From: Valencia hispanica
Taxonomy: Eukaryota > Chordata > Actinopteri > Cyprinodontiformes > Valenciidae
Reading direction: 5' to 3'
NCBI GenBank assembly: GCA_963556495.2
Contig: OY747711.1
Span: 39,288,914 to 39,352,913, forward strand
DNA length: 64,000 nucleotides
Of this stretch, positions 33,191 through 44,823 are shown in pieces (positions within the stretch are counted from its first letter, which is position 1; each line of letters opens with the position of its first letter). The notes under the pieces are model-generated. The model did not search any database. It saw only the letters and a program-made list of their open reading frames with translations, and was not told the DNA's origin. The position numbers were made by a program, and so were the translations under genes.

Positions 33191-34379
33191 GTAGTCAACA
33201 AGAAATACCCAAAAATAATGATAAAAATAGTACAATCTGCATTAAAAGTTGTATTTTAAATATAAAAGAGAAAATATAATCAGATTTAATTTAGCTAACC
33301 ACTTTCATTACATTTTTCTTAATCAATTCTTTTTTTATATATATATGGGGTGAATATTCAGGAATACCATGCCTTTGATGGGCTGCTATTACCATTTATT
33401 ATTCAATTATGAATCATGAACAGTGTCAATGGACTTAAATAACAACTAACAGTCAAGTACTTATAAATAAATTCAGTTCTTACTTGATGTCGTAACTTCA
33501 GTTTGAAACCTTTACAGACCATAATCCTAATATGGGGTTTCTACAATAATTTTAAATAACTGTCAAGACAAGGACAGTGTGTCAGAAATATAGGATAATC
33601 ACAAATTACATACTAATAAAAGAAACAGTCACTCATTCTGACAAAAGCATGACATGAAACATTTAAATTTTTTAGACGTATTAACGTAGTACAAATTTGA
33701 GTCCAAGAACACTGGACATCATCTTATGAAGTGAAGCTCAACATGATATATATCCTGTCTTTCATCTTAACCTTTTTTTTTTTTTTAACAGAAAACAAAC
33801 AAAAACATGTTAATGTAAATCTTAATTCTGTGCAGTTTTAGGTCCTTACGCAGACTGGTCTGTGTGTCCTCTATTCCCAGCAGAATTTGGCAAAACATAT
33901 CAATACAAAATAACACTAACACGAATAAATTTACCAGAACTCATGCCATTTTAACCAAAGAACAGTTTCCATGTAGACTGCTTTGTAAAATAAAAAAATA
34001 CACAACAATCCAAATTTGACCTCCATCCCTCAAAAATATTCCATTATTCTAAATCCTTTTATCTGAGAGAGGGGACAAATTACTCTATAAACAACCCACG
34101 CCTAAAGCAGTCAACATGGATTAACACCACAAGTGAAACCTAAAATAGACTTTAGAGTTTGGGGTGAGCTAGCTGACCCTTTAAGAAAAGATGACAGAAC
34201 ATTTCAAGTTTATTATGAGAATATTTCTAGTTCCTGAGTTTTATTTAATGTGTTTACTGCAAATGTTTTACAATGAAAGAGATATTAAAAGATGACATAA
34301 TCTTTATTAAAATGAAATGATAAACAAAACATACATTACACAACAAGATGAAGAAATTTTTTCTCTTAATTTCAGGAGG
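33191..34379. other. Unannotated AT-rich non-coding DNA
   Basis: No ORF above 60 codons and no repeat boundary recognised. Confidence 0.45.
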
Positions 34380-34547
34380 CCGTTGCACAAAACTAGGATA
34401 AGGGATTAAGCCGGAATATCGTGGTTATCCTGGCTCAATTTATCCGTGATCCAGTTGCACAAAAAACAGGATGGGGGCAGTAGGATATATTATAGTAAGC
34501 TACAGGGACATTTATTCAGTGGAGCTAGCCTGCTCACACCAGGCTAA

Positions 34548-35512
34548 AGGTCTTTGCACACCGGGTCCGTTTTTTTCGTGCGGTTAATTCGCACTACAGT
34601 ATTTTCTTTCGAATCAATGTCAAGTCAATTGGGACGTGCACACCACTGACGAAATTCAATCCTGCGATTTTGCGAGGTTTATTTTTTCGGATTGAGGTCG
34701 ATTTTTTAAAAACTCGTATCCGACAGATAAACACTTGACCAATCAGAGGCATGGTGATGGCGTCATCAGAGCCGAGAGTCGCGAACTGAAGTATCACTTT
34801 CATTGAAGTAACTAATTTTTTTCTTCACCATGGCTGAGCGTCTGATCCTTGCTGTGTCCCAGCACCCCTGTCTCTTTAATAAAAAACAGAAAAACTACAA
34901 GGACAACGATTATAAGGATAATGTGTGGCGATCCATTGCTGAAGAACTTGGATATGAAGATGGTAAGTAAATCAATGTGTAAAAATAGCTGTGTAGCCAT
35001 TAGCTCTCGATACGTCATGACTTGACACCTCTTTGAAATTCAAGCAGAAATGTACACAAAAGTTTACAAAACTTGAACGTTAATCAAACACATAGTCACA
35101 AATCCATAACATCTCAAACGAGATGCGGTAACTTATTAACCTGGAGTGCGTGAAATCGTCTTTTGCGCTAGATGTGATTTGTTTTCTCACAGTTGAAATG
35201 CTCGTCAATGGTTTGGCTACACGTTAAATAGGACAATTTAAGTTTGGTTTATTGTTGTGCATGTTATGATTGATTACAGAGGAATATCATATTTGTTAAC
35301 TACAGCCGCAATGTTCTCATCACAACATTCCCTTCCCGGTGTTCTCTGTTGTTGATAAGGGATGTGCGGAAAGTTTTTTTAATAGAATATTCATAATTTA
35401 TTCACAATTTCGCAGTGCGTCTGGTATGCATAAACAACAGGTCGATTTTTGGCCTCCGATTTTTCGCAATTTCGTGTCGTTTATTCGTATCGGACCCGGT
35501 GTGCAAAGACCT
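34548..35512 (+). mobile_element. Harbinger-type element (965 bp) with a MADF exon
   Basis: Flanked by TAA (34545-34547 and 35513-35515). The ends are inverted repeats: AGGTCTTTGCACACCGGGTC and, reversed, the same 20 bases. Inside the left half is a first coding exon of a MADF/Myb-type protein with a canonical splice donor; the rest of the gene and any nuclease are missing, so it is an internally deleted copy. Confidence 0.8.
34830..34962 (+). pseudogene. Orphan first exon of a MADF-domain transposon protein
   Basis: The ATG at 34830 has an ideal context (CACCATGG). The 44 codons read MAERLILAVSQHPCLF..NYKD..YKDNVWRSIAEELGYED and end at GATG|GTAAGT (34962/34963). The spacing of aromatic and acidic residues (P-x-LF, Y-K-D, K-x-x-x-W-x-x-I-A) matches the N-terminal half of a MADF domain, a Myb/SANT-like DNA-binding fold used by the second protein of Harbinger elements and by some host regulators. 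No downstream exon was found before the element ends. Confidence 0.7.
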
Positions 35513-35706
35513 TAAGTCCCAGGATCTATTTAATCTCATCCTTTATCTCAGTCAGCTGTCACTACAAACTGGAATCAATAGTTATTCCACTGCTCACTAC
35601 ACATTGTTATAACATTATTTAACCTTTGTGATTATTAATTTTTATCACTTTGAATAAAAGATCATTTCAGATGATTTTGCAGTCTCTCATAGACTGCAAG
35701 GCTATA

Positions 35707-37205
35707 TAAACTCAGCAAAAAAAGAAACGTCCCTTTTTCAGGACTGTGTATTTCAACAATGTTGTAAAAATCCAAATAACTTTACAGATCTTCATTGTAA
35801 AAGGTTTAAACAATGTTTTCCATGCATGTTCAATTAACCATAATCAATTCATTAACATGCACCTGTGGAATGGTCGTTAAGACCTTAACAGCTTACAGAA
35901 TGTAGGCATTTAAGGTCACAGTTCTAAAAACGCAGGACACTAAAGAGACTTGTCTACCGACTGTGAAAAACACCCAAAGAAAGATGCCCAGGGTCCCTGC
36001 TCATCTGTGTGAACGTGCATTAGGCATGCTGCAGGGAGGCATGAGGACTGCTGATGTGGCTAGGGCAATAAATTGCCATGTCCGCAATGTGAGACGCCTA
36101 AGACAGCGCTACAGGGAGACAGGAAGGACAGCTGATCATCCTCGCAGTGGAAGACCACGTGTAACAATACCTGCACATGATCGGTATATCCGAATATCAC
36201 ACCTGCGTGACAGGTACAGGGTGGTTACAACAACTGCCCGAGTCACACCAGGAACACACAATCCCTCCATCAGTGCTCAGACTGTCCGCAATAGGCTGAG
36301 AGAGGCTGGACTGAGAGCTTGTAGGCCTGTTGTAAGGCAGGTCCTTACCAGACATCACCAGCAACAACACCGCCTATGGGCACAAACCCACCTTCGCTGG
36401 ACCAGACAGGAGAGGCAAAAAGTGCTCTTCACTGATGAGTCACGGTTTTGTCTCACCAGGGGTGATGGACGGATTCATGTTTATTGTCGAGGGAATGAGC
36501 GTTACACCGAGGCCTGTACCCTGGAGCGGGATCGATTTGGAGGTGGGGGGTCCGTCATGGTCTGGGGCGGTATATCACATCACCATCGGACTGAGCTTGT
36601 TGTCATTGCAGGCAATCTCAATACCTTGCGGTACAGGGAAGACATCCTCCTCCCTCATGTGGTACCCTTTATGCATGCTCATCCGGACATGATCCTCCAG
36701 CAGGACAATGCCACCAGCCATACTGCTTGTTCTGTGCGTGAGTTTCTGCATGACAGCAATGTCGGTGTTCTGCCATGGCCAGCGAAGAGCCCGGATCTCA
36801 ATCCCATTGAGCATGTCTGGGACCTGTTGGATCGCAGAGTGAGGGCTAGGGCCATTCCCCCCAGAAATGTCCAGGAACTTGCAAGTGCCTTGGTGGAAGA
36901 GTGGGGTAACATCTCACAGCAAGAACTGACAAATCAGGTCCAGTCCATGAGGAGGAGATGCACTGCAGTACTTCAAGCAGCTGGTGGCCACACCAGATAC
37001 GGACTGGTACTTTTGATTTTGAGCCTCCCTTCATTCAAGGACACATTATTCTATTTCTGTTAGTCACATGTCTGTGAAACATTTTTGGTTTATGTCTTAT
37101 GGTGTTGACTCTTTTAGTGTTCATACAAAATTTTTACACACATTAAGTTGACTGAAAGTAAAAACAGTTGAAAGTCAGAGGACTATTCTTTTTTTGCTGA
37201 ATTTA
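35707..37205 (+). mobile_element. Tc1-like transposon, about 1.5 kb
   Basis: Inverted ends: left TAAACTCAGCAAAAAAAGAA, right (reversed) TAAATTCAGCAAAAAAAGAA, each preceded by the TA target (35705-35706 and 37206-37207). A single transposase gene lies between them. End and protein sequences match a Tc1 lineage common in fish. Confidence 0.9.
35984..37063 (+). CDS. Tc1-like transposase (DD34E), open frame of 359 aa
   Basis: The frame opens at a GTG (35963), but the family start MPRVPAHL is the ATG at 35984. N-terminal paired-type helix-turn-helices bind the inverted repeats (residues about 10-60 and 75-120, with the GRPR-like hook SGRPRV between them). The catalytic triad is visible: Asp in LFTDESRF, Asp in LQQDNATSH and Glu in LNPIEHVW, the last two separated by 34 residues. 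The GGGGSVMVWGG glycine box is intact. The protein is slightly longer than usual. In recalled relatives translation stops right after GGHTRY at a TGA; here that codon is GGA (about 37000) and the frame runs about 20 codons further. Otherwise there is no stop or frameshift, so it may be functional or only recently dead. Confidence 0.85.
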   Translation: MPRVPAHLCERALGMLQGGMRTADVARAINCHVRNVRRLRQRYRETGRTADHPRSGRPRVTIPAHDRYIRISHLRDRYRVVTTTARVTPGTHNPSISAQTVRNRLREAGLRACRPVVRQVLTRHHQQQHRLWAQTHLRWTRQERQKVLFTDESRFCLTRGDGRIHVYCRGNERYTEACTLERDRFGGGGSVMVWGGISHHHRTELVVIAGNLNTLRYREDILLPHVVPFMHAHPDMILQQDNATSHTACSVREFLHDSNVGVLPWPAKSPDLNPIEHVWDLLDRRVRARAIPPRNVQELASALVEEWGNISQQELTNQVQSMRRRCTAVLQAAGGHTRYGLVLLILSLPSFKDTLFYFC

Positions 37206-37207
37206 TA

Positions 37208-38414
37208 AAATGACGGAATATTATGACCACAGAGGAAAACTCCCACAGACTTCAAGAATAAAGTCATAAATTTATGAGAATATAGTCAAATCATTGTAAC
37301 CTGTGGGGTGGTTTTGGTCATACAAGCACTAAATAAGCTGTCGTGGAGCACGTCACACGGCACGGCCAAGGAGCTGTGAAGCACACACTGTTTTTCATCA
37401 CAACTCTCCAGACAAAAGAAATGTTCCTTGGACGACTGAATAATAATGAGGAGGAGAGTTGTTCAAATGAGGACTTAGGTTTCACAATCTTTTGGTACAT
37501 CAGCATCACATTGTCATAAGTACTCCGTCGTATAAAATAGCCTACACAACCCATATAAATAAAAATACCCATAAAAGTGTAACACTATGTTCCTTTATTG
37601 AATAAGGATAAAACAAAACAGGTAAATCATCATCCCCTTTCACAAATGAAGTCACGCATTGACTCTTCAAGATAGAAGCCACAGAATCAAAGCATATTAT
37701 GAAACACAAGGATAAATACACATTCAAAGGTCTGAATAAAATACACCCCACTTGTCTGTACACTGAAATAAATGCAGGACAAATCCATACACATCAAATG
37801 AATAGACAAATGAATGGGTGCAGTAGGAAGCCTGTATACACACACAGTATACAGCACAAACATATTAATCCTCTGCCACTGCAGGACATGTTTAACTGAA
37901 ATCTAAAGCATGCATATTAACTAAGATAATATAACCCATGTTACCAGAAACACCCCTAAAACAGTACAGACAATGCGTGAGCCGGCACTTGCAGAAACCA
38001 GAATATTCTCATATTTGATTTTTTTTATTTTGGCTTGCTGCCATGTCCATTTTCGCCCAGGCATTAATCTACATCACACACACGAGGGCGATTAGAGCAA
38101 ACATAAGAAAAGAGAAACTTTATTTATGCCAAAAGGAAATTCAGTTAAGTCAGTGAGCAAACGGCCTTGTGTCCTTTAAAAAGGTGCTGTATAAATTTTA
38201 TTTAATATTGTTATTTATATTATTATTAGCTCGTGTATTTATCAAAGAGGTTTACAGTCTGAATGAGTTACATTTACACAATTTCCCTCATTTCTGCAGC
38301 TCATTTCAATAAAACATTCAACTGATTCATAATCAGAGTATAACTGCATTTTTTTGGAGATGTGAATTGTACAACAGAGCGGTGAGTGTTTAATTGTTCA
38401 CTTCTTATGTATTC
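37208..38414. other. Unannotated interior of the 4.4-kb element
   Basis: Mostly AT-rich DNA without motif-bearing ORFs. At about 38180-38215 a TAAAAAGGTGCTGTATAAATTTTATTTAAT segment resembles a short L2-like 3' end. Confidence 0.35.
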
Positions 38415-38560
38415 AGGCAGTTAGCTATACTTTGCCACTCTTTTTCTCTTTGCTTTATCACCGGGGCGGTGTTGCCTTTCTTTTTAATGTCTTTTACCGC
38501 CTCGTATGTCTCCATGAGGATTTCTGCCTCCGATGGGTAGTATGCCCTCTATTTGCCATG
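38415..38560 (-). pseudogene. Myb/SANT-like domain fragment, Harbinger type
   Basis: The minus strand reads YYPSEAEILMETYEAVKDI, KKKGNTAPVIKQREKEW and QSIANCLNT followed by TAA. The pattern E-x-x-x-L-M-x-x-Y, K-G-N-T and R-E-x-x-W-x-x-I-A-x-x-L-N is that of the trihelix/Myb protein paired with the nuclease in PIF/Harbinger transposons. Only one domain survives; no start or nuclease is visible. Confidence 0.6.
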
Positions 38561-38785
38561 GTGGATCAGTGAATCTGTGATCGGTGGAGGGGTCTAGCTG
38601 AGGGAGCTGTGATCGCATATTTATCCAGGATAGGTTACACCTGGCTTGATGATCGCGTCTGCTCATTCTGGCTTGGTGTTTGTGCAACCAATTAAGCCTG
38701 GATGCTTTTGCTTTGGATTCAATGAGCTCGGCTCCCTTACTTATGCTGGATGTCTTAATCCCACTTTTGTGCTACGGGCCCCAGG

Positions 38786-39596
38786 GATTATCTATGGAGC
38801 TAGAATTGGGACTTTAGTTTTGTACCTGTAACTTATGATTTGTACCTGTAACTTATGTTTTGTACTTCTAACTTACGTTTTGTAAATTGTACACATTTTA
38901 AAAATACAGGTTTCAGGTTTGAAGTTTGAAGTTTCAGGTTTCAAGTTTCAAGTTTCAAGTTACAGATCATTTTTTACCATATTTGGCTTGCCTAGAAGAA
39001 CCAATGAGTGGCTTGCTGATTTTGACCAACAAATCATGTTTCTGCAATTTCTATCCAGTCATGGCGAGAAAAAGGTAGGGCTCTGCACTGCTTACAACCA
39101 AACTGATTACATTCACACTCTATCTGCAGCCACCACAGCCGCTACAAACCACGCCCCCAGGTGACTCAGGCACAACTGAAGCAACATGGCTGCTGCCGGC
39201 AGGTCTCTCAAAGCAGGAGAAATTCGTCATGGCAGCTCTTCAGAGGGCTTCTCCCTCGGCGTCAACCCCTGGAATGATGCTAAATTAAGCGTGTTTCCTT
39301 ATGTAGTTAGTTGTATACTTTTGGAAGTGCTAAAACATTATAATAAAGTTATTTTAGGTGTGTTAACATATGTATTGCAAAGGCTGCAAATTCAGATAGG
39401 AGGAGGTGCTGTACTCAAATTTAAAATGTAGTTAATCCTTTACTCATAAAAATAGTTAAAAGCATGTGCAGAAAGTATAACTGACTTTTGTCCGCTGTGG
39501 TATAAGTTTTGAGATTGATAAGTTTGCCTGAATTAAAGCTAAGCTAAGAATAGCAAGGGAAACGTTACCATAGCAACGCGTAGGCACACTAGACCC
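38786..39596. other. Unannotated non-coding DNA with short tandem motifs
   Basis: TTTTGTAC-TGTAACTTATG units repeat three times at 38817-38880 and a TTTCAAG/TTTCAGG heptad repeat occurs at 38910-38960. No gene seen. Confidence 0.5.
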
Positions 39597-40148
39597 GGTA
39601 AATCACCGCTGTGAAGTTAGTTTTAAGTTGGATATTCGACAGACATTCGTTCCATTAAAGCGGAGACTCCCTCCGACGTCTCACCGACAACTGCTCTCAT
39701 GGAGCGGATACATCGCAGCTGAAGACTCGCTCCTGAAGGTGGTGGTTTCGGTTAGGGACCATCAATAAATTTCCAGACATCCCAGAAAATAAGACAATAG
39801 GCCTACCTTTTAGATCTCCTGACAAAGTAACGCCCAAATATTGATGCGTTGTTGCTCGTCACCTGAGATACACGACACACCGATTTATTGATAAAAAAAA
39901 ATCATCTGTAATATTTATTATTAATTTTTAACTGTGATAGTGAGGGGTCTTCTTCAATAGCTTCCATGTCATGTGACTGAGTGACACCAAATAAACCTTA
40001 AAATGTCTTACTACATCTAAAGAACAAGACACACCAATTTATTTCCAATTTAAATGCATTTTACATTTTATATTAATATTTTACTGTAATATTTCAGGTT
40101 TTCCTTCAATAGCTTCCAGTTCATGTGACTGAGTGACACCAAATCAAG

Positions 40149-40163
40149 CTTAAAATGTCTTAA
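40149..40163. repeat. Rex1 target-site duplication, left copy
   Basis: CTTAAAATGTCTTAA here equals 41953-41967 on the other side of the Rex1 insertion. The 15 bases belong to the 152-bp array unit. Confidence 0.85.
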
Positions 40164-41952
40164 TTCAAATTCAAATTCAATTGGCTGTGGGCAGGAAGGA
40201 TTTCCTGTAGCGGCCTGTATTGCAGCAAAACTGAAGAAGCCTCCGACTGAAGATGCTCTGTTGTTGTATGACTGTCTCGTGAAGAGGATGCTCAGGGTTG
40301 TCCATAATTTTTTTGATTTTATGAAGAATCCTTCTTTGCATTATCATCTCCAGATTTTCCACAGTTGTGCCAAGAACAGAACCAGCCTTCTTTATCAGGT
40401 TGTTTAGCCTTTTTAAATCCCTGGCTCTGATGCTGCTACCCCAACAGATGACGGCTGAAGAGATTACACTCTCCACAACAGACTTGTAGAAGATCTGCAG
40501 CATCTTGCTGCAAACCTTGAAGGACCTAAGCTTCCTCAAGAAGTACAGTCTGCTCTGTCCCTTCTTGTAGACGGCTTCACTGTTGCGCCTCCAGTCCAGT
40601 CTGTTGTCAAGGTGAACTCCGAGGTATTTATATTCCTCAACCACCTCCACTTCTTCTCCCATGATGGAAACAGTGTTTGACTTATACCTGTTTCTTCTGA
40701 AATCTACAATCATCTCCTTTGTTTTGTTCTCATTCAAGGTGAGACGATTGTTTCCACACCATGTCACAAAGCGGTCCACCAGCTCTCTGTATTCAGCTTC
40801 TTGTCCATCTCTGATACACCCGACAATTGCAGAGTCATCTGAGTATTTCTGCAGATGACAGGTCTCTGATTTGTACTGGAAGTCTGAGGTGTACAGAGTG
40901 AAAAATAATGGTGAGAGTACGGTCCCTTGTGGTGCTCCTCTGCTGCTGACCACCTGGTTTGACACACAATTCTTCAGTCTCACAAACTGTGGTCTGTTTG
41001 TCAGGTAGTCATTGATCCAGGCGATTGTTGAGGGCTCCACCTGTGTCTTCAGGAGTTTCTGATGAAGCAAATCAGGCAGAATTGTGTTAAATGAACTAGA
41101 GAAATCAAAGAACATGATCCTCACAGTGCTGCCTGCTTTGTCCAGATGACAGTGGGTCGGTTGAAGTGGGTGGATGATGGCATCTTCAACTCCAACTCCA
41201 CAGCGATAAGGAAACTGCAGTGGGTCCTGATACGTTCTTGTTTGCTTACTCAGGGGTGCCAACAGGAGTCTCTCCAGGACCTTCATGATGTGGGATGTCA
41301 GGGCAACGGGTCTATAGTCATTGATGACTGACGGGTGAGTTCTCTTTGGGTACTGGAACAAGGCAGGATGTCTTCCACAACACTGGAACCTTCTCCTGAG
41401 TTAGGCTAAGGTTGAAGATGTGCTGCAGAATCCCACAGAGCTGCTCAGCACAGGCCTTCAGGACTCTGGGGCTGACACCATCTGGACCTGCAGCCTTGTT
41501 CCGGTTCAGTTTCTCCAGCTGCCTCTTCACCTGACTTTTGGAGACAGACAAGTGGGAGGGGGAGGCAAAGGGGGTAGCAGCATTTCCTGACTTGGTTGAA
41601 GTCAAACTTGTGGAATTAGAAGAGTCCATGGCTGAGGTGAAGGATAAAACATCCGAGGTGTAACAGGAAAACTGTTGATCAGAGGAGAGTGGGATGTCTG
41701 TTTGGCTGGGAACAGGAGAGGGGGATGCTGAGCTAGTTCCTGAACTGAACCTGTTGAATATGTTCAGTTCATTGGCTCTGTCCAGACTTCCATCTATCCA
41801 ATCCTTCCTGTCCTTAAAACCTGTGATCTTTCTCATTCCTGACCAGACATCTCGGATATTGTTCCTCTGTAGTTTGTTCTCCAGCTTCTTCCTGTATGCC
41901 TCCTTGCTGTCTCTGATCTTGACCTTAAGTTGCTTCTGTATACTCCTCAATA
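40164..41952 (-). mobile_element. 5'-truncated Rex1-like LINE inserted in the satellite array
   Basis: The tail (ATTTGAAT units on the minus strand) is at 40164-40183 and the 5' truncation at 41952. A 15-bp target duplication brackets it exactly. It is absent from the mirrored right arm, so it arrived after the arms were formed. Confidence 0.9.
40177..41950 (-). pseudogene. Rex1-like reverse transcriptase, truncated and frameshifted
   Basis: The copy starts within the linker between endonuclease and reverse transcriptase (SIQKQLKVKIRDSKEAY) and keeps the whole reverse transcriptase: NKAAGPDGVSPRVL, NDYRPVALTSHIMKVLERLLLAPL, FFDFSSSFNTI, APQGTVLSPLFF, YSDD and the C-terminal WGSSIRARDL region. 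A one-base indel near 41345, at VPVPK, splits it into frames 41950-41318 and 41361-40177. It retains the VALT and LLLAP codons deleted in the copy at 22522, which shows those are lesions of the other copy. No endonuclease domain remains. Confidence 0.85.
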
Positions 41953-43185
41953 CTTAAAATGTCTTAATACATCTAAATAACCAGAGACAACAATTTATTT
42001 CCAAATTGAATGCATTTTACATTTTATATTATTTTACTGTAATATTTCAGGTTTTTCTTCAATAGCTTCCAGTTCATGTGACTGAGTGACACCAAATCAA
42101 CCTTAAAATGTCTCATTATATCTAAATACCCAGACACAACAATTTATTTCCAATTTGAATGCATATTACAATTTATATTAATATTTTACTTTAACATTTC
42201 AGGTTTTTCTTCAATAGCTTCCAGTTCATGTGACTAAGTGACACCAAATCAAGCTTAAAATGTCTTAATACATCTAAATACCCAGACACAATAATTTATT
42301 TCCAATTTGAATGCATTTTACATTTTATATTAATATTTTACTGTAATATTTCAGGTTTTCCTTCAATAGCTTCCAGTTCATGTGACTGAGTGACACCAAA
42401 TCAACCTTAAAATGTCTCATTACATCTAACTACCCAGACACAACAATTTATTTCCAATTTGAATGCATTTTACATTTTATATTAATATTTTACTGTAATA
42501 TTTCAGGTTTTCCTTCAATAGCTTCCAGTTCATGTGACTGAGTGACACCAAATCAACCTTAAAATGTCTCATTACATCTAACTACCCAGACACAACAATT
42601 TATTTCCAATTTGAATGCATATTACATGTTATATTAATATTTTACTGTAACATTTCAGGTTTTTCTTCAATAGCTTCCAGTTCATGTGACAAGGTGACAC
42701 CAAATCAATCTTAAAATGTTTTAATACATCTAAAGAACAAGACACGCCAATTTATTTAAAATTTTAATGCATATCATATTTTATATCAATATTTTACTGT
42801 AATATTTCATGTTTTTATTCAATAGCTTCCAGGTTATGTAACCAAATGACTCAAAATATGTTCCCAGTTGTCCTAGGATATTAGACCAGTGAGACACAAG
42901 AGTTTTTAACACATATTTTACAATGTCATATTTTATATGAATATTTCTATGGAATATTATGGATTTTTCTTCAATAGCTTCCAGGATACGTAACCAAATG
43001 ACTCAAAATTTCTTCCAAGTTGTGCCAAGATATAAGACCAGTGAGACACAACAGTTCACATTTTTTTTACAATCTCACATTTTATATGAATGTTTTTATG
43101 GAAAATTATTAATTTTTCTTCAATATCTTCCAGGTTATGTAACCAAATGACTCAAAATCTGCTCCCAGTTGTCCTAGGATATTAG

Positions 43186-43515
43186 ACCAGTGAGACACAT
43201 CCGGAGGGGGCTCATAGTAGAGCCGCTGCTCCTCCACATCATGAGGAGTCAGTTGAGGTGGCTCGGGGATCTGGTCAGGATGCCTCCTGGACGCCTCCCT
43301 GGTGAGGTGTTTCAGGCACGTCACACCGGTAGGAGACCCAGGGGAAGACCCAGGACACGCTGGAGGGACTATGTTTCTCGGCTGGCCTGGGAACGCCTTG
43401 GCATTCCTCCCGAGGAGCTGGTCCAAGTGGCAGTGGAAAGGGAAGTCTGGGTCTCTTTGCTTCTGCTTCTGCCCATATGACCCGACCCCGGATAAGCGGA
43501 AGAAGATGGATGGAT
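43186..43515 (+). mobile_element. RTE/Rex3-like LINE 3' fragment, left arm
   Basis: Encodes the C-terminus of a LINE protein (RHIRRGL, QLRWLGDLVRMPPGRLPGEVF, GRPRTRWRDYVSRLAWERLG), then CCCCGGATAAGCGG and a GGATGGATGG tail. RWRD..A..R is typical of RTE/Rex3 C-termini; the clade name is from recall. It interrupts a diverged 152-bp unit directly after CAGTGAGACACA. The reverse transcriptase is missing. Confidence 0.65.
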
Positions 43516-44262
43516 GGATCTCATATTTTATATAAATGTTTTTATGGAAAATTTTAAATTTTTCTTCAATGGCTTCCAGGTCATGTGACCAAGTGACACC
43601 AAATCAATGTTAGAATGTCCTATTACATCTAGAGGACAGGACACACCAATTTATAATCTGTTTTTTTATGCATCTTTCATTCATTCCACATGAAACTGTG
43701 TTGTGGTTTGTGCGTTTTAAGCATTAACGCTAAACTGTATCTTTACTGTTTACAATTTCTCACAGTTTCACTCAGTTTGTCCACTGCACTTTTTTGCGTA
43801 ATGGCCATTTCCAAATTCCAGTCTTTGCACTTTCATATAGTCTTTTCCATATTCAGACACTGTGCATGGAACCATCTTTCACAGCTATCACATTGGATCT
43901 GTCAAAAGTAAAGATAAATAACAAAAAATTTCAAAAAACTTTATTCATGATGTTTAATTACTTCTCACCTGGCCTCACAATTAGCTTTAGACCTTCTCAG
44001 ATATATTAGTGTAAAATTGTGTAATAGTGTAAAAATCAACAAGACCTCACCCATTCTGTTATCGAATGCCCAGATGCAGGAGGTTTAAAGGCAGCACACA
44101 TTACACAACAGTTGTTCTCATCAAACACTGAAAAAAAACTGAAAACAGGATGTTTGGGTGGTGCAACAAAGATGTAAAATATAAGAGATTGGTAAATAGT
44201 TTAGATGGATAGGAGATGCACTGATGGCAGTATTGTGTTTTTGGTAAGCTGTAAAGGTACCC
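43516..44262. other. Last diverged array unit and unannotated DNA
   Basis: A final 152-bp unit (TTCAATGGCTTCCAGGTCATG..GTGACACC..ACACACCAATTTAT) runs to about 43655. The remainder to 44262 has no recognised content. Confidence 0.5.
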
Positions 44263-44263
44263 G

Positions 44264-44420
44264 GGGTCTCATTTATAAACGTTGCGTAAGCACAGAACGG
44301 GGCCTGAAACTGGCGTACGCCACTTTCAAAGCAAAAGTTGTGATTTATAAAAAACAGACTTGACGGGAAAATGTGCGCACCTGTACGCCAACTCTGACCC
44401 GTGCGTACGGACATTTTGGA
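44264..44420. mobile_element. Harbinger-like terminal repeat, single end
   Basis: GGGGTCTCATTTATAAACGTTGCGTAAGC followed by a GCGTACGCC-rich segment and TTTATAAA is the same type of end as at 9616. No matching right end was found up to 47.1 kb, so the element is truncated or rearranged. It lies about 0.4 kb beyond the stop of the Myb-like gene. Confidence 0.45.
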
Positions 44421-44823
44421 GACGGGGGGGAATCGACGACGCAGTTGGTGAGGTGGTGAACTGCAGCCAGACTGCATATTACTCCTCTCACACATATCAT
44501 TTCACCACATTAATTATGGATTCATGTTATTATAAACATCCAAACCAGCAATGATATCTAAATTGTAGCTTTGCAGTGAGCTATAGCTCTTCTAAAAACA
44601 TTTTTCAATATTAAAATAAATACATAAAATGTATCTCAAAACCTTAAACTCGGATAAAAGGGCCAGGACTGTATGCCAATTAATAAATTTAATCATCTGT
44701 ACCATATTTCATTGATTGGCACGTTCGTTGTGCCAAGGAAGGAAGCAATCAGTCTTACTGCTGCCAATAGAAATACCCCAACTACTTTCAAGCGTAATAT
44801 TTGAGATCGATGCACTGGAGTTG

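Larger units (their letters stand above)
34380..38785. mobile_element. 4.4-kb Harbinger-like element carrying nested insertions
   Basis: The left end GGCCGTTGCACAAAACT..GGGATTAAG and the reversed right end GGGCCCGTAGCACAAAAGT..GGGATTAAG are inverted repeats. A minus-strand Myb/SANT relic near the right end fits a PIF/Harbinger element, which encodes a Myb-like protein beside its nuclease. No nuclease ORF was seen. A MADF-exon element (34548-35512) and a Tc1 (35707-37205) are nested inside. No target duplication was fixed, so the pairing of the two ends is inferred. Confidence 0.5.
39960..43185 (+). repeat. Left array of 152-bp tandem repeats
   Basis: The landmark TGTGACTGAGTGACACC recurs at 39972, 40124, 42077, 42229, 42381, 42533 and 42685; spacing is 152 bases, or 149 across the Rex1 insertion once it is subtracted. 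Each unit contains TTCAATAGCTTCCAGTTCATG, AAAATGTCTTA, AGACACAACAATTTATTT and TTTACTGTAATATTTCAGG. Three more diverged units follow (about 42829, 42985 and 43129). Confidence 0.9.

Noticed and set aside
39960..43185. CRISPR-like array
   Set aside because: 152-bp contiguous units without unique spacers, and the context is a eukaryotic genome.
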